This document shows positions 8,726 through 17,862 of a stretch of 64,000 nt of DNA, piece after piece. Location of the stretch: contig NZ_CP050265.1 of the NCBI RefSeq assembly GCF_011765465.1, forward strand, positions 868,001 to 932,000, written 5' to 3'. This DNA is from Erythrobacter sp. (lineage in GTDB: Bacteria > Pseudomonadota > Alphaproteobacteria > Sphingomonadales > Sphingomonadaceae). Below the pieces are notes generated by a model, which was given only the letters and a program-made list of their open reading frames with translations, was not told the DNA's origin and did no database searches. The translations under genes and the position numbers were made by a program. Positions within the stretch are counted from its first letter, which is position 1, and every line of letters starts with the position of its first letter.

Positions 8726-9853
8726 ATGCGGGCAGAAGCCCAGGCCCATATCGACCGGATCGAAGCCGCACTCGCGCTGGTACGCCAGTCGCTCGACTGG
8801 GAGCGCGCGCTGCGCCGCCTCGATGAACTCAACGCGCGGGTGCAGGATCCGACGCTGTGGGACGACCCCAAGGAAGCCCAGGCGATCAGCCGCGAGCAGA
8901 AGACGCTCGAGACGGCGGTGAACACCGTGCGCGAGATCTCGAGCGAGATGGCCGACGCGATCGAATTCATCGAAATGGGCGAGGCCGAGGGCGAGGAAAG
9001 CGTCGTGAACGACGGCCTGAAAAGCCTCGAACGCCTCGCCGAACGCGCCGATGCGGACAAGGTCCAGGCGCTGCTTTCGGGCGAAGCGGACGGTAACGAC
9101 ACCTATCTCGAAATCCATGCGGGCGCGGGCGGGACGGAAAGCCAGGACTGGGCCGAAATGCTCTTCCGGATGTATTCGCGCTGGGCCGAGCGGCGCGGGT
9201 TCAAGGTCGAGACGGTCGAATACCAGGCGGGCGAGGCCGCGGGGATCAAGTCGGCGACGCTGCTTTTGAAAGGCGAGAACGCCTACGGCTACGCCAAGAC
9301 CGAAAGCGGGGTCCACCGGCTCGTCCGCATCAGCCCCTATGACAGCTCCGCGCGGCGCCACACGAGCTTCTCCAGCGTCTGGGTCTATCCGGTGATCGAC
9401 GACGACATCGACATCGAGATCAATCCCGCCGACCTCAAGATCGACACTTATCGCGCGTCCGGCGCGGGCGGGCAGCACGTCAACACGACCGACAGCGCGG
9501 TGCGGATCACCCACCAGCCGACCGGGATCGTGGTGGCGAGCCAGAGCGACCGTTCGCAGCACAAGAACCGCGCGACCGCGATGAATATGTTGAAAGCGCG
9601 CCTGTTCGAACGCGAAATGGCCGAGCGCGAGGCGGCGGCCTCGGGCGAGTACCAGGAAAAGAGCGAGATCGGGTGGGGCCACCAGATCCGCTCCTACGTC
9701 CTCCAGCCGTATCAGATGGTGAAGGACCTGCGCACCGGGGTCACCTCGACCTCGCCCGACAACGTGCTCGACGGGGAGATCGACCCGTTCATCTCCGCCG
9801 CGCTCGCGCAGCGGGTGACAGGCGAGACGGTCGAGATCGAGGACGTCGAATAG
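8726..9853 (+). CDS. prfB: peptide chain release factor 2 (RF2)
   Basis: A 375-aa RF2 that terminates translation at UGA and UAA. The catalytic GGQ is at residues 248-250 ([13 protein letters not shown]). The codon-recognition tripeptide reads Ser203-Pro204-Tyr205 ([15 protein letters not shown]), where E. coli has SPF. The ATG at 8726 has GAAGGAA upstream. The whole gene is one open frame through [14 protein letters not shown], so the UGA frameshift that regulates E. coli prfB is absent. It ends [13 protein letters not shown]. Confidence 0.95.
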   Translation: MRAEAQAHIDRIEAALALVRQSLDWERALRRLDELNARVQDPTLWDDPKEAQAISREQKTLETAVNTVREISSEMADAIEFIEMGEAEGEESVVNDGLKSLERLAERADADKVQALLSGEADGNDTYLEIHAGAGGTESQDWAEMLFRMYSRWAERRGFKVETVEYQAGEAAGIKSATLLLKGENAYGYAKTESGVHRLVRISPYDSSARRHTSFSSVWVYPVIDDDIDIEINPADLKIDTYRASGAGGQHVNTTDSAVRITHQPTGIVVASQSDRSQHKNRATAMNMLKARLFEREMAEREAAASGEYQEKSEIGWGHQIRSYVLQPYQMVKDLRTGVTSTSPDNVLDGEIDPFISAALAQRVTGETVEIEDVE

Positions 9854-9862
9854 GGCGGGGCG

Positions 9863-10492
9863 CTATTCGGAGATTGCGTCCTCGATGGCGCTTTCCCACT
9901 CGTAGACCGGTGAGAGCTCGGCCCATGGCCCGATCGCGACGATGCTGGGCCGGGCGAGCAGTTCGGCCGCTTCGCGCGCGGCTGCCAGCAGCGCGGGCTT
10001 CGAGGTGAAATTACAGATCGTCACGCCACTCGCCGGGTCCGCGCTGATCTCGAGCCCCGTTCGGGCGGGCGTTCCCCGGCAGTCGGGCGCGTAGATTCTC
10101 AAGATGCGTTCCTCGTCCAGCGAAGCGATCATGTAGAGCTTTTCCCGTTCACCGTCCTCGCCCGAGCCGTGAAGAAGATGCCAGCCTTCCGGCGCTTGCG
10201 GGATGGCGACGAAATTGAGCGTGCTGACCGCTACAAGCGGCTCTTCGATGAGCGCCGCCACAGCCTCGTCCTTGGCGTAGGTGACGGTCTGCCTCACGCT
10301 GCCATCGGGCTGCGGTTCGAAAACCATGCTTTCGATCTCCGCCATCTCGCCGCGGTAGACGGTGTAGCGATAGGGGCCTTCGAGATCGACCGCAGCGTTG
10401 TCGGCGGGGCCGAACAGCGGATCGGTCGAGAGCCAGCAGCCGGACAGCGCCAGCGCAGCGAGCAACGACAGGAAGGTCCGCAATTGCTTCAT
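9863..10492 (-). CDS. putative lipoprotein, unknown function
   Basis: A 209-aa protein with a lipoprotein signal (MKQLRTFLSLLAALALSGC; lipidated Cys19), so probably anchored in the periplasm or outer membrane. The mature part is acidic, with a beta-rich repeated look (GPYRYTVYRGEMAEIES, EEPLVAVSTLNFVAIPQ) and two further cysteines (PDCRGT, TICNF) that could pair. I recognise no family. It converges on prfB (10 bp apart) and is divergent from the methyltransferase-like lipoprotein at 10571. Confidence 0.7.
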   Translation of the reverse strand: MKQLRTFLSLLAALALSGCWLSTDPLFGPADNAAVDLEGPYRYTVYRGEMAEIESMVFEPQPDGSVRQTVTYAKDEAVAALIEEPLVAVSTLNFVAIPQAPEGWHLLHGSGEDGEREKLYMIASLDEERILRIYAPDCRGTPARTGLEISADPASGVTICNFTSKPALLAAAREAAELLARPSIVAIGPWAELSPVYEWESAIEDAISE

Positions 10493-10570
10493 GGTTCGTT
10501 TGCCTTGCCTTGAGAGAATGCCAAATTGGCTTTTGCCAAGGCCACTTCACCGCATTAAGCGCTTTGCCTG

Positions 10571-11296
10571 ATGCGCTCCAGACTGTTCACAGGATTGACG
10601 CTGCTCCTGCTCGCGCTTCCGCTTGGCGGTTGCGACGCGCTGCTCGCCCCGTCCGATCGGCCCGCGACCGCGCTCGACTTTCCCGAGCCCGACCGGCCCG
10701 TGGCGCGCGTCGTCTCCAACCAGTTCGCCGACGAGGACGCCCGCGACGAGCGCGAGGAGGCGCGGATCGTGATGGACCTCGCCGATATCAAGCCCGGCAT
10801 GACCGTCGCCGACATCGGGGCGGGTGGCGGATATTACACCGTCCGCCTCGCCGAAAGGGTGGGTGAGGAAGGCCGGGTGCTGGCGCAGGACATCGACTGG
10901 GAGGCGCTCGAACGCCTCGGCCAGCGGGTCGAGCGCGAGCGGCTTGAGAACATATCGATCAAGCCAGGGCGCGAAGACGACCCGCAACTGCCGCCCGACA
11001 GTTTCGACCGCATCTTCCTCGTCCATATGTATCACGAAGTGACCGAGCCCTATGCCTTCCTCTGGCGGATGTGGCCTGCGCTGACGGCCGAGGGCGAGAT
11101 CATCGTGGTCGAGACCGACCGGCCCGTCGGAAGCCACGGCCTGCCCCACGCCCTGCTGTTTTGCGAGTTCGAGGCTGTGGGCTACACCCTCATCGAATAT
11201 ATCGAGCGGCCGGACATCAAGGGATATTTCGCGCGCTTCGGCAAGGGCGAGGCGCGCACCGAACCGGAGGCGATCGAGCCTTGCAGCGCCGTATGA
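10571..11296 (+). CDS. methyltransferase-fold protein with lipoprotein signal peptide
   Basis: A 241-aa protein that begins with a lipobox (FTGLTLLLLALPLGGC; Cys21) and continues with a class I methyltransferase fold. Motif I is MTVADIGAGGGYYTVRLAERV (about residues 77-97), followed by VLAQDIDWEALERL, FDRIFLVHMYHEV and EGEIIVVETDRP. The signal predicts export, where SAM is not known to be available. So it is either a repurposed fold or an enzyme kept at the membrane. The only ATG giving the full signal is at 10571; its ribosome site is weak. Confidence 0.75.
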   Translation: MRSRLFTGLTLLLLALPLGGCDALLAPSDRPATALDFPEPDRPVARVVSNQFADEDARDEREEARIVMDLADIKPGMTVADIGAGGGYYTVRLAERVGEEGRVLAQDIDWEALERLGQRVERERLENISIKPGREDDPQLPPDSFDRIFLVHMYHEVTEPYAFLWRMWPALTAEGEIIVVETDRPVGSHGLPHALLFCEFEAVGYTLIEYIERPDIKGYFARFGKGEARTEPEAIEPCSAV

Positions 11297-11415
11297 GCCT
11301 CGCGCGGAAGGCCATGACAGGCCCGCAATAGGTCATTGCCGCAGCGAAGCTGCTTCCTTATGTGACGCCATGATTTCAGTGGGGCACAAGGCGCCCTGCG
11401 AACGGGAGTGAAGTA

Positions 11416-12819
11416 TTGTTCAAGGGATTGAGCCCGATCGTCTATGGCGGCCGGGAAGTTTGGCCGCTGATCGAAGGCGGGAAGGGCGTGTCGGCGACCA
11501 ACCACGCGAGCTCGGGCGCATGGGCGGCGGCGGGCGGGATCGGGACCGTCAGCGCGGTCAATGCCGACAGCTATGACGAAAACGGCGATGTCATCCCGCA
11601 GGTCTATCACGGCCGCACCCGCGAGGAGCGTCACCAGGAGCTGATCCGCTACGCCATCGACGGCGCGACCGCGCAGGTCCAGCGCGCGCACGAGATCGCT
11701 GGCGGTCGCGGTGCCATCAACATCAACGTGCTGTGGGAAATGGGCGGGGCGCAGGCCGTGCTCGAAGGCGTGCTCGAACGCACCCGCGGCATGGTCGCGG
11801 GCGTCACCTGCGGCGCGGGGATGCCCTACAAGCTGGCCGAGATCGCGGCTCGCTTCAACGTCAATTACCTGCCGATCGTGAGCTCCGCGCGCGCCTTCCG
11901 CGCGTTGTGGAAGCGGTCCTATCACAAGGTGTCCGAGCTGATGGCCGCGGTCGTGTACGAAGACCCCTGGCTCGCGGGCGGGCACAATGGCCTTTCCAAC
12001 GCCGAGGACCCGCGCCAGCCGCAGGACCCGTACCCGCGTGTCAAGGAACTGCGCGCCACCATGCGCAAGGAAGGCGTGTCGGAAGACGTGCCGATCGTGA
12101 TGGCGGGCGGGGTGTGGTACCTGCGCGAATGGAACGACTGGATAGACAATCCCGAGCTGGGGAAAATCGCCTTCCAGTTCGGCACGCGGCCGCTGCTGAC
12201 CAAGGAAAGTCCGATCCCGCAGGTCTGGAAGGATATGCTGCGCACCGTGGAGAAGGGCGACGTGCTGCTGCACAAGTTCTCGCCCACGGGCTTTTATTCG
12301 AGCGCGGTCAAGACGCCCTTCCTCTACGACCTCATGCACCGTTCGCAGCGGCAGATCCCCTTCCACAAGCGCGGCGAAGTCGAGGGCACGGTGCAACTCG
12401 GCGACACCGGCAAGGCGAGGAGCTTCTGGGTCACCCCCGAGGACAAGCGCCGCGCCGAAGTGTGGATGCGTGAGGGGCACACGGAACCGCTCAAGACGCC
12501 GGAGAACACCATCGTCTTCGTGACGCCCGACAAGCGCGACGAAATCCGCAAGGACCAGCAGGACTGCATGGGCTGCCTGTCGCACTGCCAGTTTTCCAGC
12601 TGGAAAGACCACGACGACCACACCACCGGGCGGCTCGCAGACCCGCGCAGCTTCTGCATCCAGAAAACCCTGCAGGAAATCGCCCACGGCGACGACCCGG
12701 CCGACAACCTCGCCTTCGCGGGACACTCGGCCTACCGCTTCAAGACCGACCCGTTCTATTCGAACGGCTACACGCCCACTGTGGGCGAGCTGGTCGAGCG
12801 GATTTTGACGGGGGATTGA
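11416..12819 (+). CDS. nitronate monooxygenase-like FMN protein with C-terminal Cys cluster
   Basis: A 467-aa protein of the 2-nitropropane dioxygenase/nitronate monooxygenase TIM-barrel family (NMO), which oxidises nitronates or related compounds using FMN. Barrel landmarks are NHASSGAWAAAGGIGTVS, VTCGAGMPYKL, the AGGHNGL loop and VPIVMAGGVWY. The C-terminal 130 residues are unusual and include Cys384-x2-Cys387-x3-Cys391 and Cys414, a possible metal or Fe-S site. The start is TTG at 11416 with GGGAG 8 nt upstream. The gene runs into a convergent dehydrogenase gene 4 bp away. Confidence 0.75.
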   Translation: MFKGLSPIVYGGREVWPLIEGGKGVSATNHASSGAWAAAGGIGTVSAVNADSYDENGDVIPQVYHGRTREERHQELIRYAIDGATAQVQRAHEIAGGRGAININVLWEMGGAQAVLEGVLERTRGMVAGVTCGAGMPYKLAEIAARFNVNYLPIVSSARAFRALWKRSYHKVSELMAAVVYEDPWLAGGHNGLSNAEDPRQPQDPYPRVKELRATMRKEGVSEDVPIVMAGGVWYLREWNDWIDNPELGKIAFQFGTRPLLTKESPIPQVWKDMLRTVEKGDVLLHKFSPTGFYSSAVKTPFLYDLMHRSQRQIPFHKRGEVEGTVQLGDTGKARSFWVTPEDKRRAEVWMREGHTEPLKTPENTIVFVTPDKRDEIRKDQQDCMGCLSHCQFSSWKDHDDHTTGRLADPRSFCIQKTLQEIAHGDDPADNLAFAGHSAYRFKTDPFYSNGYTPTVGELVERILTGD

Positions 12820-12823
12820 GGGG

Positions 12824-13834
12824 TCAGATAAGCCCCGTCAACACCTGGTCCGGCGGACGGTGCCCGTCGGCCCAGAAGCGGATGTTCGCGATCACCTTCT
12901 CGCCCGAGGCTTCTCGCCCCTCGGCTGTGGCGCTGCCGATGTGGGGCAGGGTCATGACATTGGGGTGACCCAGCAGGCGCTGGTCGACATTCGGCTCGTC
13001 CGGATAGACGTCGAGCCCCGCGCCCGCGAGCCTGCCCGAATGGAGCGCCTCGATCAGCGCCTCGTGGTCGATCAGTTCGCCGCGCGCGGTGTTGATGAGG
13101 CTAGCGCCCTGCTTCATCAGGCCGATTCGGCGCGCGTCGATCATGCCGCGCGTTTCCTCGGTCAGCGGGCAGTGCAGGGTGAGGATGTCGGCCTCCGCCA
13201 CGAGTGTGTCCAGATCGCCGACGAAGCGAGCGGCGAACATACGCTCGGCCGCTTCGGGAAGCGGCTTGCGTGCATAATAGGCGATGTCGAGCCCGAAGGC
13301 CCTGGCCCTGTGCGCGACCGCCTGGCCGATCCGGCCCATGCCGACAATGCCCAGCACCTTGCCACCGATCTTGCGACCGAGAAGGCCCGAGGGAGCCCAG
13401 CCGGTCCATTCGCCGCGCCGCACCAGCTGCGTGCCCTCGCGGATGCGGCGCGGCACGCCGAGGATCATCGCCATAGCGATATCGGCCGTATCGTCGGTGA
13501 AGACGCCGGGCGTGTTGGTGACGATGATCTTGCGCTCGGCCGCGGCCTTGAGGTCGATATGCTCGGTCCCCGCGCCGAAATTGGCGATGAGGCCAAGTCT
13601 CTCGCCACACTGGGCGATCATCTCCGCGTCGATCCGGTCGGTCACGGTCGGGACCAGCACGTCGCAGTCCTTCATCGCCGCGCACAGCTGCTCGCGGTTC
13701 ATCGGCGTGTCGCTCTCGTTGAGCACGGCATCGTAAAGCTCCCGCATCCGTGCTTCGACGCTCGGCATGAGGTGGCGGGTCACGACCACGCGGGGCTTGC
13801 CTGACGGGAAGTGCGGTGCGCTTGTCTGTGCCAT
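12824..13834 (-). CDS. D-2-hydroxyacid dehydrogenase (glyoxylate/hydroxypyruvate reductase type)
   Basis: A 336-aa NAD(P)-dependent dehydrogenase reducing 2-oxoacids such as glyoxylate or hydroxypyruvate. The Rossmann motif is LGIVGMGRIGQAVAHRARAFG. The catalytic set is visible: Arg in NTARGELID, Glu in DVYPDEPNV, and His in LPHIGSAT. The N-terminal substrate-binding half contains NFGAGTEHIDL. The start MAQTSAPHF (13834) is preferred because the upstream extension to 13942 is Arg-rich and would overlap the divergent SH3 gene. Confidence 0.88.
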   Translation of the reverse strand: MAQTSAPHFPSGKPRVVVTRHLMPSVEARMRELYDAVLNESDTPMNREQLCAAMKDCDVLVPTVTDRIDAEMIAQCGERLGLIANFGAGTEHIDLKAAAERKIIVTNTPGVFTDDTADIAMAMILGVPRRIREGTQLVRRGEWTGWAPSGLLGRKIGGKVLGIVGMGRIGQAVAHRARAFGLDIAYYARKPLPEAAERMFAARFVGDLDTLVAEADILTLHCPLTEETRGMIDARRIGLMKQGASLINTARGELIDHEALIEALHSGRLAGAGLDVYPDEPNVDQRLLGHPNVMTLPHIGSATAEGREASGEKVIANIRFWADGHRPPDQVLTGLI

Positions 13835-13940
13835 GGAAAATCGCGCTAATGGGTGAGGGGCTTGGCGGTCAAGCGCTACGCGCGTCCACCTTCCACACGG
13901 CCCGCTTGCAGCCCCGCGCCACCGCGTTATCAGTGAGCGC

Positions 13941-14435
13941 ATGAGCGCCCTTCGCCTTGCCGCCGTGATCGTTCTCGCCCTCGTCGCCGCCGCCTCGCTC
14001 GTCGCCGCACCGGCACGCGCGCAGGACCGCGAGCCGCCCTATTGGGCGAGCCTGCGCTACGATAAGGTGCGGATGCGTGTCGGGCCGAGCCGGGAATACC
14101 GGATCGATTGGGTCTACCAGCGCAAGGGGCTGCCGGTGCAGGTCGTGCGGGTGCGCGAGGGCTGGTGGCTGGTGCGCGATTCGGACGGGACGCAGGGCTG
14201 GGTTTCCGCCAGCCAGCTGTCCCGCAATCGCGGCGCTATCGTGATCGGCAGCGAACCCGCCGCCATGCGCGAGGAACCCGACGCGGCTTCGGCCCTGCGC
14301 TGGCGGGCCGAGCCGGGCGTGGTCGGCAGGCTGCTGCGCTGCCGGGAGAACTGGTGCGAGATCGACATCGCGGGCCGCACCGGATGGGTGCGCGCCGAGC
14401 GGCTATGGGGCGACGAAGAGCTTTCGGGCGGCTAG
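13941..14435 (+). CDS. exported SH3-like domain protein
   Basis: A 164-aa protein with a signal peptide (MSALRLAAVIVLALVAAASLVAAPARAQ) and two bacterial SH3 (SH3_4) repeats. The first is ASLRYDKVRMRVGPSREYRIDWVY...GWWLVRDSDGTQGWV; the second is AMREEPDAAS...CRENWCEIDIAGRTGWVRAERLWG. Such domains are thought to bind peptidoglycan or protein partners in the periplasm. It is divergent from the hydroxyacid dehydrogenase. It converges with the small lipoprotein at 14455. Confidence 0.85.
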   Translation: MSALRLAAVIVLALVAAASLVAAPARAQDREPPYWASLRYDKVRMRVGPSREYRIDWVYQRKGLPVQVVRVREGWWLVRDSDGTQGWVSASQLSRNRGAIVIGSEPAAMREEPDAASALRWRAEPGVVGRLLRCRENWCEIDIAGRTGWVRAERLWGDEELSGG

Positions 14436-14454
14436 CGCCCCGCCGCGCATCTCA

Positions 14455-14865
14455 TTATTCGTCCAGGGGAGTGACCCTGTAGCTCCGCGATCCGTCGTCT
14501 CTGGTGGTGATGAAGCTGCCGTCCTCTTCCGGCTCTTCATTGGTCCAGCAGCGCTCCTGCTGGTTCTCCCCGTCGCCTTCCGGATCGAAGCAGGTGAGCT
14601 CTCCGCGCACTTCCCAGGTGCCGCCGCCGACCTCGGTTCCTTCGCCGTCCATGTCGACATAGGTTCCGTCGGCATTGACCCGGGTCTTGGCGTAGATCTG
14701 TCCCGCATCGCCCATGCCGTAGAGGCCCGGTTTCATCACCGAGGCGGCGGGTGCGGGCTCTGCGGGCAGCGGGGCGGGATCGAGCGGTTCGGGATCCTGC
14801 GGGGGCTGGTCGCACGCCGCCAGCGCGAGCGCGGGAAGGGCGGACGCGGCAAGGAGCGCGCGCAT
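14455..14865 (-). CDS. small lipoprotein, unknown function
   Basis: A 136-aa protein with a lipobox (MRALLAASALPALALAAC; Cys18), then a Pro/Glu-rich linker and a small domain (KPGLYGMGDAGQIYAKTRVNADGTYVDMDGEGTEVGGGTW) with two more cysteines around a TCFDPEGD segment. The repeated Gly/Thr beta pattern suggests a short beta-sandwich. Its ATG shares one base with the stop of the thiolase gene (TGATG at 14863-14867), so the two are probably translated together. Function unknown. Confidence 0.72.
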   Translation of the reverse strand: MRALLAASALPALALAACDQPPQDPEPLDPAPLPAEPAPAASVMKPGLYGMGDAGQIYAKTRVNADGTYVDMDGEGTEVGGGTWEVRGELTCFDPEGDGENQQERCWTNEEPEEDGSFITTRDDGSRSYRVTPLDE

Positions 14866-16061
14866 CAGGCCATCTCCACCGCGACCGCGGTCGCTTCGCC
14901 GCCGCCGATGCACAGCGAGGCGACCCCGCGCCTCTTGCCCCGTTTCTTGAGCGCATTCAGCAGGGTCACGATGATCCGTGCGCCGCTCGCTCCGATCGGG
15001 TGGCCCAAGGCCGTACCCCCTCCGTTGACGTTGATCTTGTCGTGCGGAATGTCGAGATCGCGCATCGCGAACATCGCGACGCAGGCGAAGGCTTCGTTGA
15101 CCTCGAACAGGTCGACATCCTCGACGCTCCACCCGGCGCGCTCGAGCACCTTGCGGATCGCGGGGATCGGGGCGGTGGTGAACTTCGCGGGCTCATGCGC
15201 ATGGGCGGCGGTGGCGACGATCTTCGCCACAGGTGTCAGGCCCTTTTCCTTCGCCACGCTCTCGCGGGTGAGGACCAGCGCCGCCGCGCCGTCCGAGATC
15301 GAGCTCGAGGTCGCCGCGGTGATCGTCCCGTCCTTGGCGAAGGCCGGGCGCAGGGTCGGGATCTTGTCGGGGCGGCCCTTGCCGGGCTGCTCGTCATGTT
15401 CGACCACGACATCGCCCTTGCGGGTCGAGACGGTCACCGGGACCACCTCGCCGTCGAACGCGCCGCTTTCGATCGCCTTGTTCGCGCGGGAGAGCGATTC
15501 GATCGAATAGGCGTCCATCTCCTCGCGGGTCATCTGGTATTCGTTGGCGGTTTCCTGCGCGAAGGTTCCCATCGCGCGGCCTTCCTCATAGGCGTCCTCG
15601 AGCCCGTCGAGGAACATATGGTCATAGGCCGTGTCGTGGCCGAGCCGGGCGCCCGAGCGGTGCTTCTTGAGGAGATAGGGCGCGTTCGTCATGCTCTCCA
15701 TGCCGCCCGCGACGACCATGTCGATCGTTCCGCTGGCAAGCGCTTCGGCGCCCATGATGACGGTCTGCATGCCGCTGCCGCAGACCTTGTTGACCGTCGT
15801 CGCCTCGACCGAAAGCGGCAGGCCCGCCTTCACCATCGCCTGGCGCGCGGGCGCCTGGCCGAGCCCGGCGGGCAGGACGCAGCCCATGTAGGCGCGGTCG
15901 AAGTCCTCGCCGCTCGCGCCCGAACGCTCGACCGCGGCCTTGACCGCGACCGCGCCGAGATCGGTCGCCGATACGTCCGCCAGCGCGCCCTGCATCCCGC
16001 CCATCGGCGTGCGGGCGTAAGAAAGAATGACGATCGGGTCTTCGGCCGAGAACTGGGGCAT
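14865..16061 (-). CDS. acetyl-CoA acetyltransferase (thiolase)
   Basis: A 398-aa thiolase that condenses two acetyl-CoA to acetoacetyl-CoA or runs the reverse cleavage in fatty-acid breakdown. The nucleophile is Cys94 in NKVCGSGMQT. The His of GGTALGHPIGASGAR and the second Cys in CIGGGEATAVAVE complete the active site. The full length and the start MPQFSAEDPIVILSYARTP match biosynthetic-type (AtoB/PhaA-like) thiolases. It is in one transcription unit with the small lipoprotein. Which direction the reaction runs cannot be told from sequence. Confidence 0.92.
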   Translation of the reverse strand: MPQFSAEDPIVILSYARTPMGGMQGALADVSATDLGAVAVKAAVERSGASGEDFDRAYMGCVLPAGLGQAPARQAMVKAGLPLSVEATTVNKVCGSGMQTVIMGAEALASGTIDMVVAGGMESMTNAPYLLKKHRSGARLGHDTAYDHMFLDGLEDAYEEGRAMGTFAQETANEYQMTREEMDAYSIESLSRANKAIESGAFDGEVVPVTVSTRKGDVVVEHDEQPGKGRPDKIPTLRPAFAKDGTITAATSSSISDGAAALVLTRESVAKEKGLTPVAKIVATAAHAHEPAKFTTAPIPAIRKVLERAGWSVEDVDLFEVNEAFACVAMFAMRDLDIPHDKINVNGGGTALGHPIGASGARIIVTLLNALKKRGKRRGVASLCIGGGEATAVAVEMA

Positions 16062-16246
16062 TTCGTGTGCGTCCTTCTGTTCGGTGTGTTTCGGGCGCGG
16101 GGTCTAGTGCTGCACCGCAATAATGGCAATCGCTGCCGGGCGCGCCCATTCATGTTACCTTGTCATCGCCTGCGCTTTCGGCAAGTGTCGCAGGTGAGTG
16201 GCAATCCGCAACGGATGCCGACAGGACACGGGATCAGGAGAGAGAA

Positions 16247-17677
16247 ATGGCAGACGACCGGCGCGATGAACTTGAGGAACTGCTGAAGCACCAGCGCGAC
16301 GCCTTCACCGCTTCGCGGCCCGAGGCGATGAGCCTGCGCAAGGACCGGATCAGGCGCGCGATGGCGTTGCTGAAGGAGAACGGCGAGGAGTTGTGCCGCG
16401 CGATGAGCGCCGATTTCGGCAATCGCGCGATCGAGCAGTCGATGATCACCGACATCGCCGGGACGGTCGGGCTCGGCAAGGATGCGCTCAAGCACATGGA
16501 CAGCTGGGCGAAGACCGACAAGCGCAAGGTCCAGTTCCCACTGAACCTGCTCGGCGCCAAGGCCGAGGTCCGCTACGAGCCCAAGGGCGTGATCGGCATC
16601 CTTTCGCCTTGGAACTTCCCGGTGAACCTCGCCTTCGCCCCGCTGATGCAGGTGCTCGCCGCGGGCAATAGGGCGATGATCAAGCCGTCCGAATTCACCG
16701 AGCGCACCAGCGAGCTGATGGCGGAACTGACCGAGAAATACTTCGCGCGCGACGAGGTCGCTGTCGTCACCGGCGGGCCGGAAGTCGCAGCGGCGTTCTC
16801 CTCGCTGCCTTTCGACCACCTCGTCTTCACCGGATCGACCGCGACGGGGCGGCTCGTCATGCAGTCGGCGGCGAAGAACCTCGTGCCCGTCACCCTCGAA
16901 CTGGGTGGTAAGTCGCCCGTCATCATGGGCCGCAGCGCCGATTTCGCCAAGGCGGGCGAGCGCATCGCGCTCGGCAAGATGATGAATGCAGGCCAAATCT
17001 GCCTCGCGCCCGATTATTTGTACGTGCCCGAGGACAAGGCCGACGAGGCGGTTGCCGGCGTCTCCAATGGCGTCTCGGCGATGTACCCGACCCTGCTCGA
17101 GAACGACGATTACTGCTCGATCGTCTCCGATCGCCATTACGACCGCCTGAAGGGCTTGGTCGAGGATGCACGCGACAAGGGCGCAGAGGTGATCGAGGTC
17201 AATCCGGGAGGAGAGGATTTCGGCTCGTCGAACCAGCGCAAGATGCCGCTCACCATCCTCAAGAACGTGAACGACGACATGACCGCGATGCAGGAGGAAA
17301 TCTTCGGACCCGTCCTGCCGGTCAAGACCTACCGCGCCGTCGACGAGGCGATCGACTACGTCAACGAGCATGACCGCCCGCTCGGCCTTTATTATTTTGG
17401 CGAGGACAAGGCCGAGCAGGAACGCGTCCTAAGCCGCACGATCTCGGGCGGGGTGACGACCAACGACGTGATTTTCCACGTCTCTATGGAGGATTTGCCC
17501 TTCGGCGGGGTGGGGCCTTCGGGGATCGGCAGCTATCACGCGATCGAGGGCTTCCGCGAATTCAGCCACGCCCGGAGCGTCTACCACCAGCCCAAGATCG
17601 ACATCGCCAAGCTTGGCGGATTCAAGCCGCCCTATGGCAAGGGCACGATGAAGGCCGCGCAGACGATGATGAAGTAA
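16247..17677 (+). CDS. coniferyl-aldehyde-type dehydrogenase (ALDH family)
   Basis: A 476-aa NAD(P)-dependent aldehyde dehydrogenase. The cofactor fold has GILSPWNFPVNL and FTGSTATGR. The general base Glu is in TLELGGKSPVI and the nucleophile is Cys252 in NAGQICLAPDY. The CLAPDYL context and the C-terminal SYHAIEGFREFSHARSV are typical of the coniferyl aldehyde dehydrogenase subgroup, whose true substrates are varied. The ATG at 16247 has a strong AGGAGAGA site; the 29 upstream in-frame residues are not family-like. Confidence 0.88.
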   Translation: MADDRRDELEELLKHQRDAFTASRPEAMSLRKDRIRRAMALLKENGEELCRAMSADFGNRAIEQSMITDIAGTVGLGKDALKHMDSWAKTDKRKVQFPLNLLGAKAEVRYEPKGVIGILSPWNFPVNLAFAPLMQVLAAGNRAMIKPSEFTERTSELMAELTEKYFARDEVAVVTGGPEVAAAFSSLPFDHLVFTGSTATGRLVMQSAAKNLVPVTLELGGKSPVIMGRSADFAKAGERIALGKMMNAGQICLAPDYLYVPEDKADEAVAGVSNGVSAMYPTLLENDDYCSIVSDRHYDRLKGLVEDARDKGAEVIEVNPGGEDFGSSNQRKMPLTILKNVNDDMTAMQEEIFGPVLPVKTYRAVDEAIDYVNEHDRPLGLYYFGEDKAEQERVLSRTISGGVTTNDVIFHVSMEDLPFGGVGPSGIGSYHAIEGFREFSHARSVYHQPKIDIAKLGGFKPPYGKGTMKAAQTMMK

Positions 17678-17709
17678 GAGGATGAAGTAAGACGGGGATG
17701 AAATAACAC
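17668..17709 (+). repeat. short tandem copies of GATGAAGTAAGA at the ALDH gene end
   Basis: The last codons and stop of the aldehyde dehydrogenase gene (GATGAAGTAAGA from 17668) are repeated exactly at 17681 and, with changes (GATGAAATAACA), at 17698. This is probably a local duplication. The copies are not in frame with the gene. Confidence 0.55.
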
Positions 17710-17862
17710 GCGCGCGACGCAATGGTGCGTGCGAGGCGCGCATCGCATCAAGTGTTCGATTTCCTGCAACCGGGATGCGTCGTTTTGCCCGAGTCGCGCC
17801 CTTGCGCGGCGGGTGCGACGGGCCTAGGTGGCACGCGGGATAACACAAGCTTGGACATCGCC

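Noticed and set aside
8726..8830. Programmed frameshift in prfB
   Set aside because: The N-terminal part reads through in one frame with no early UGA.
17678..17862. Promoter of the nuo operon (TTGCGC-N17-TAGGTG at 17802-17830)
   Set aside because: The -10 fits poorly and similar matches occur by chance in this GC-rich gap.
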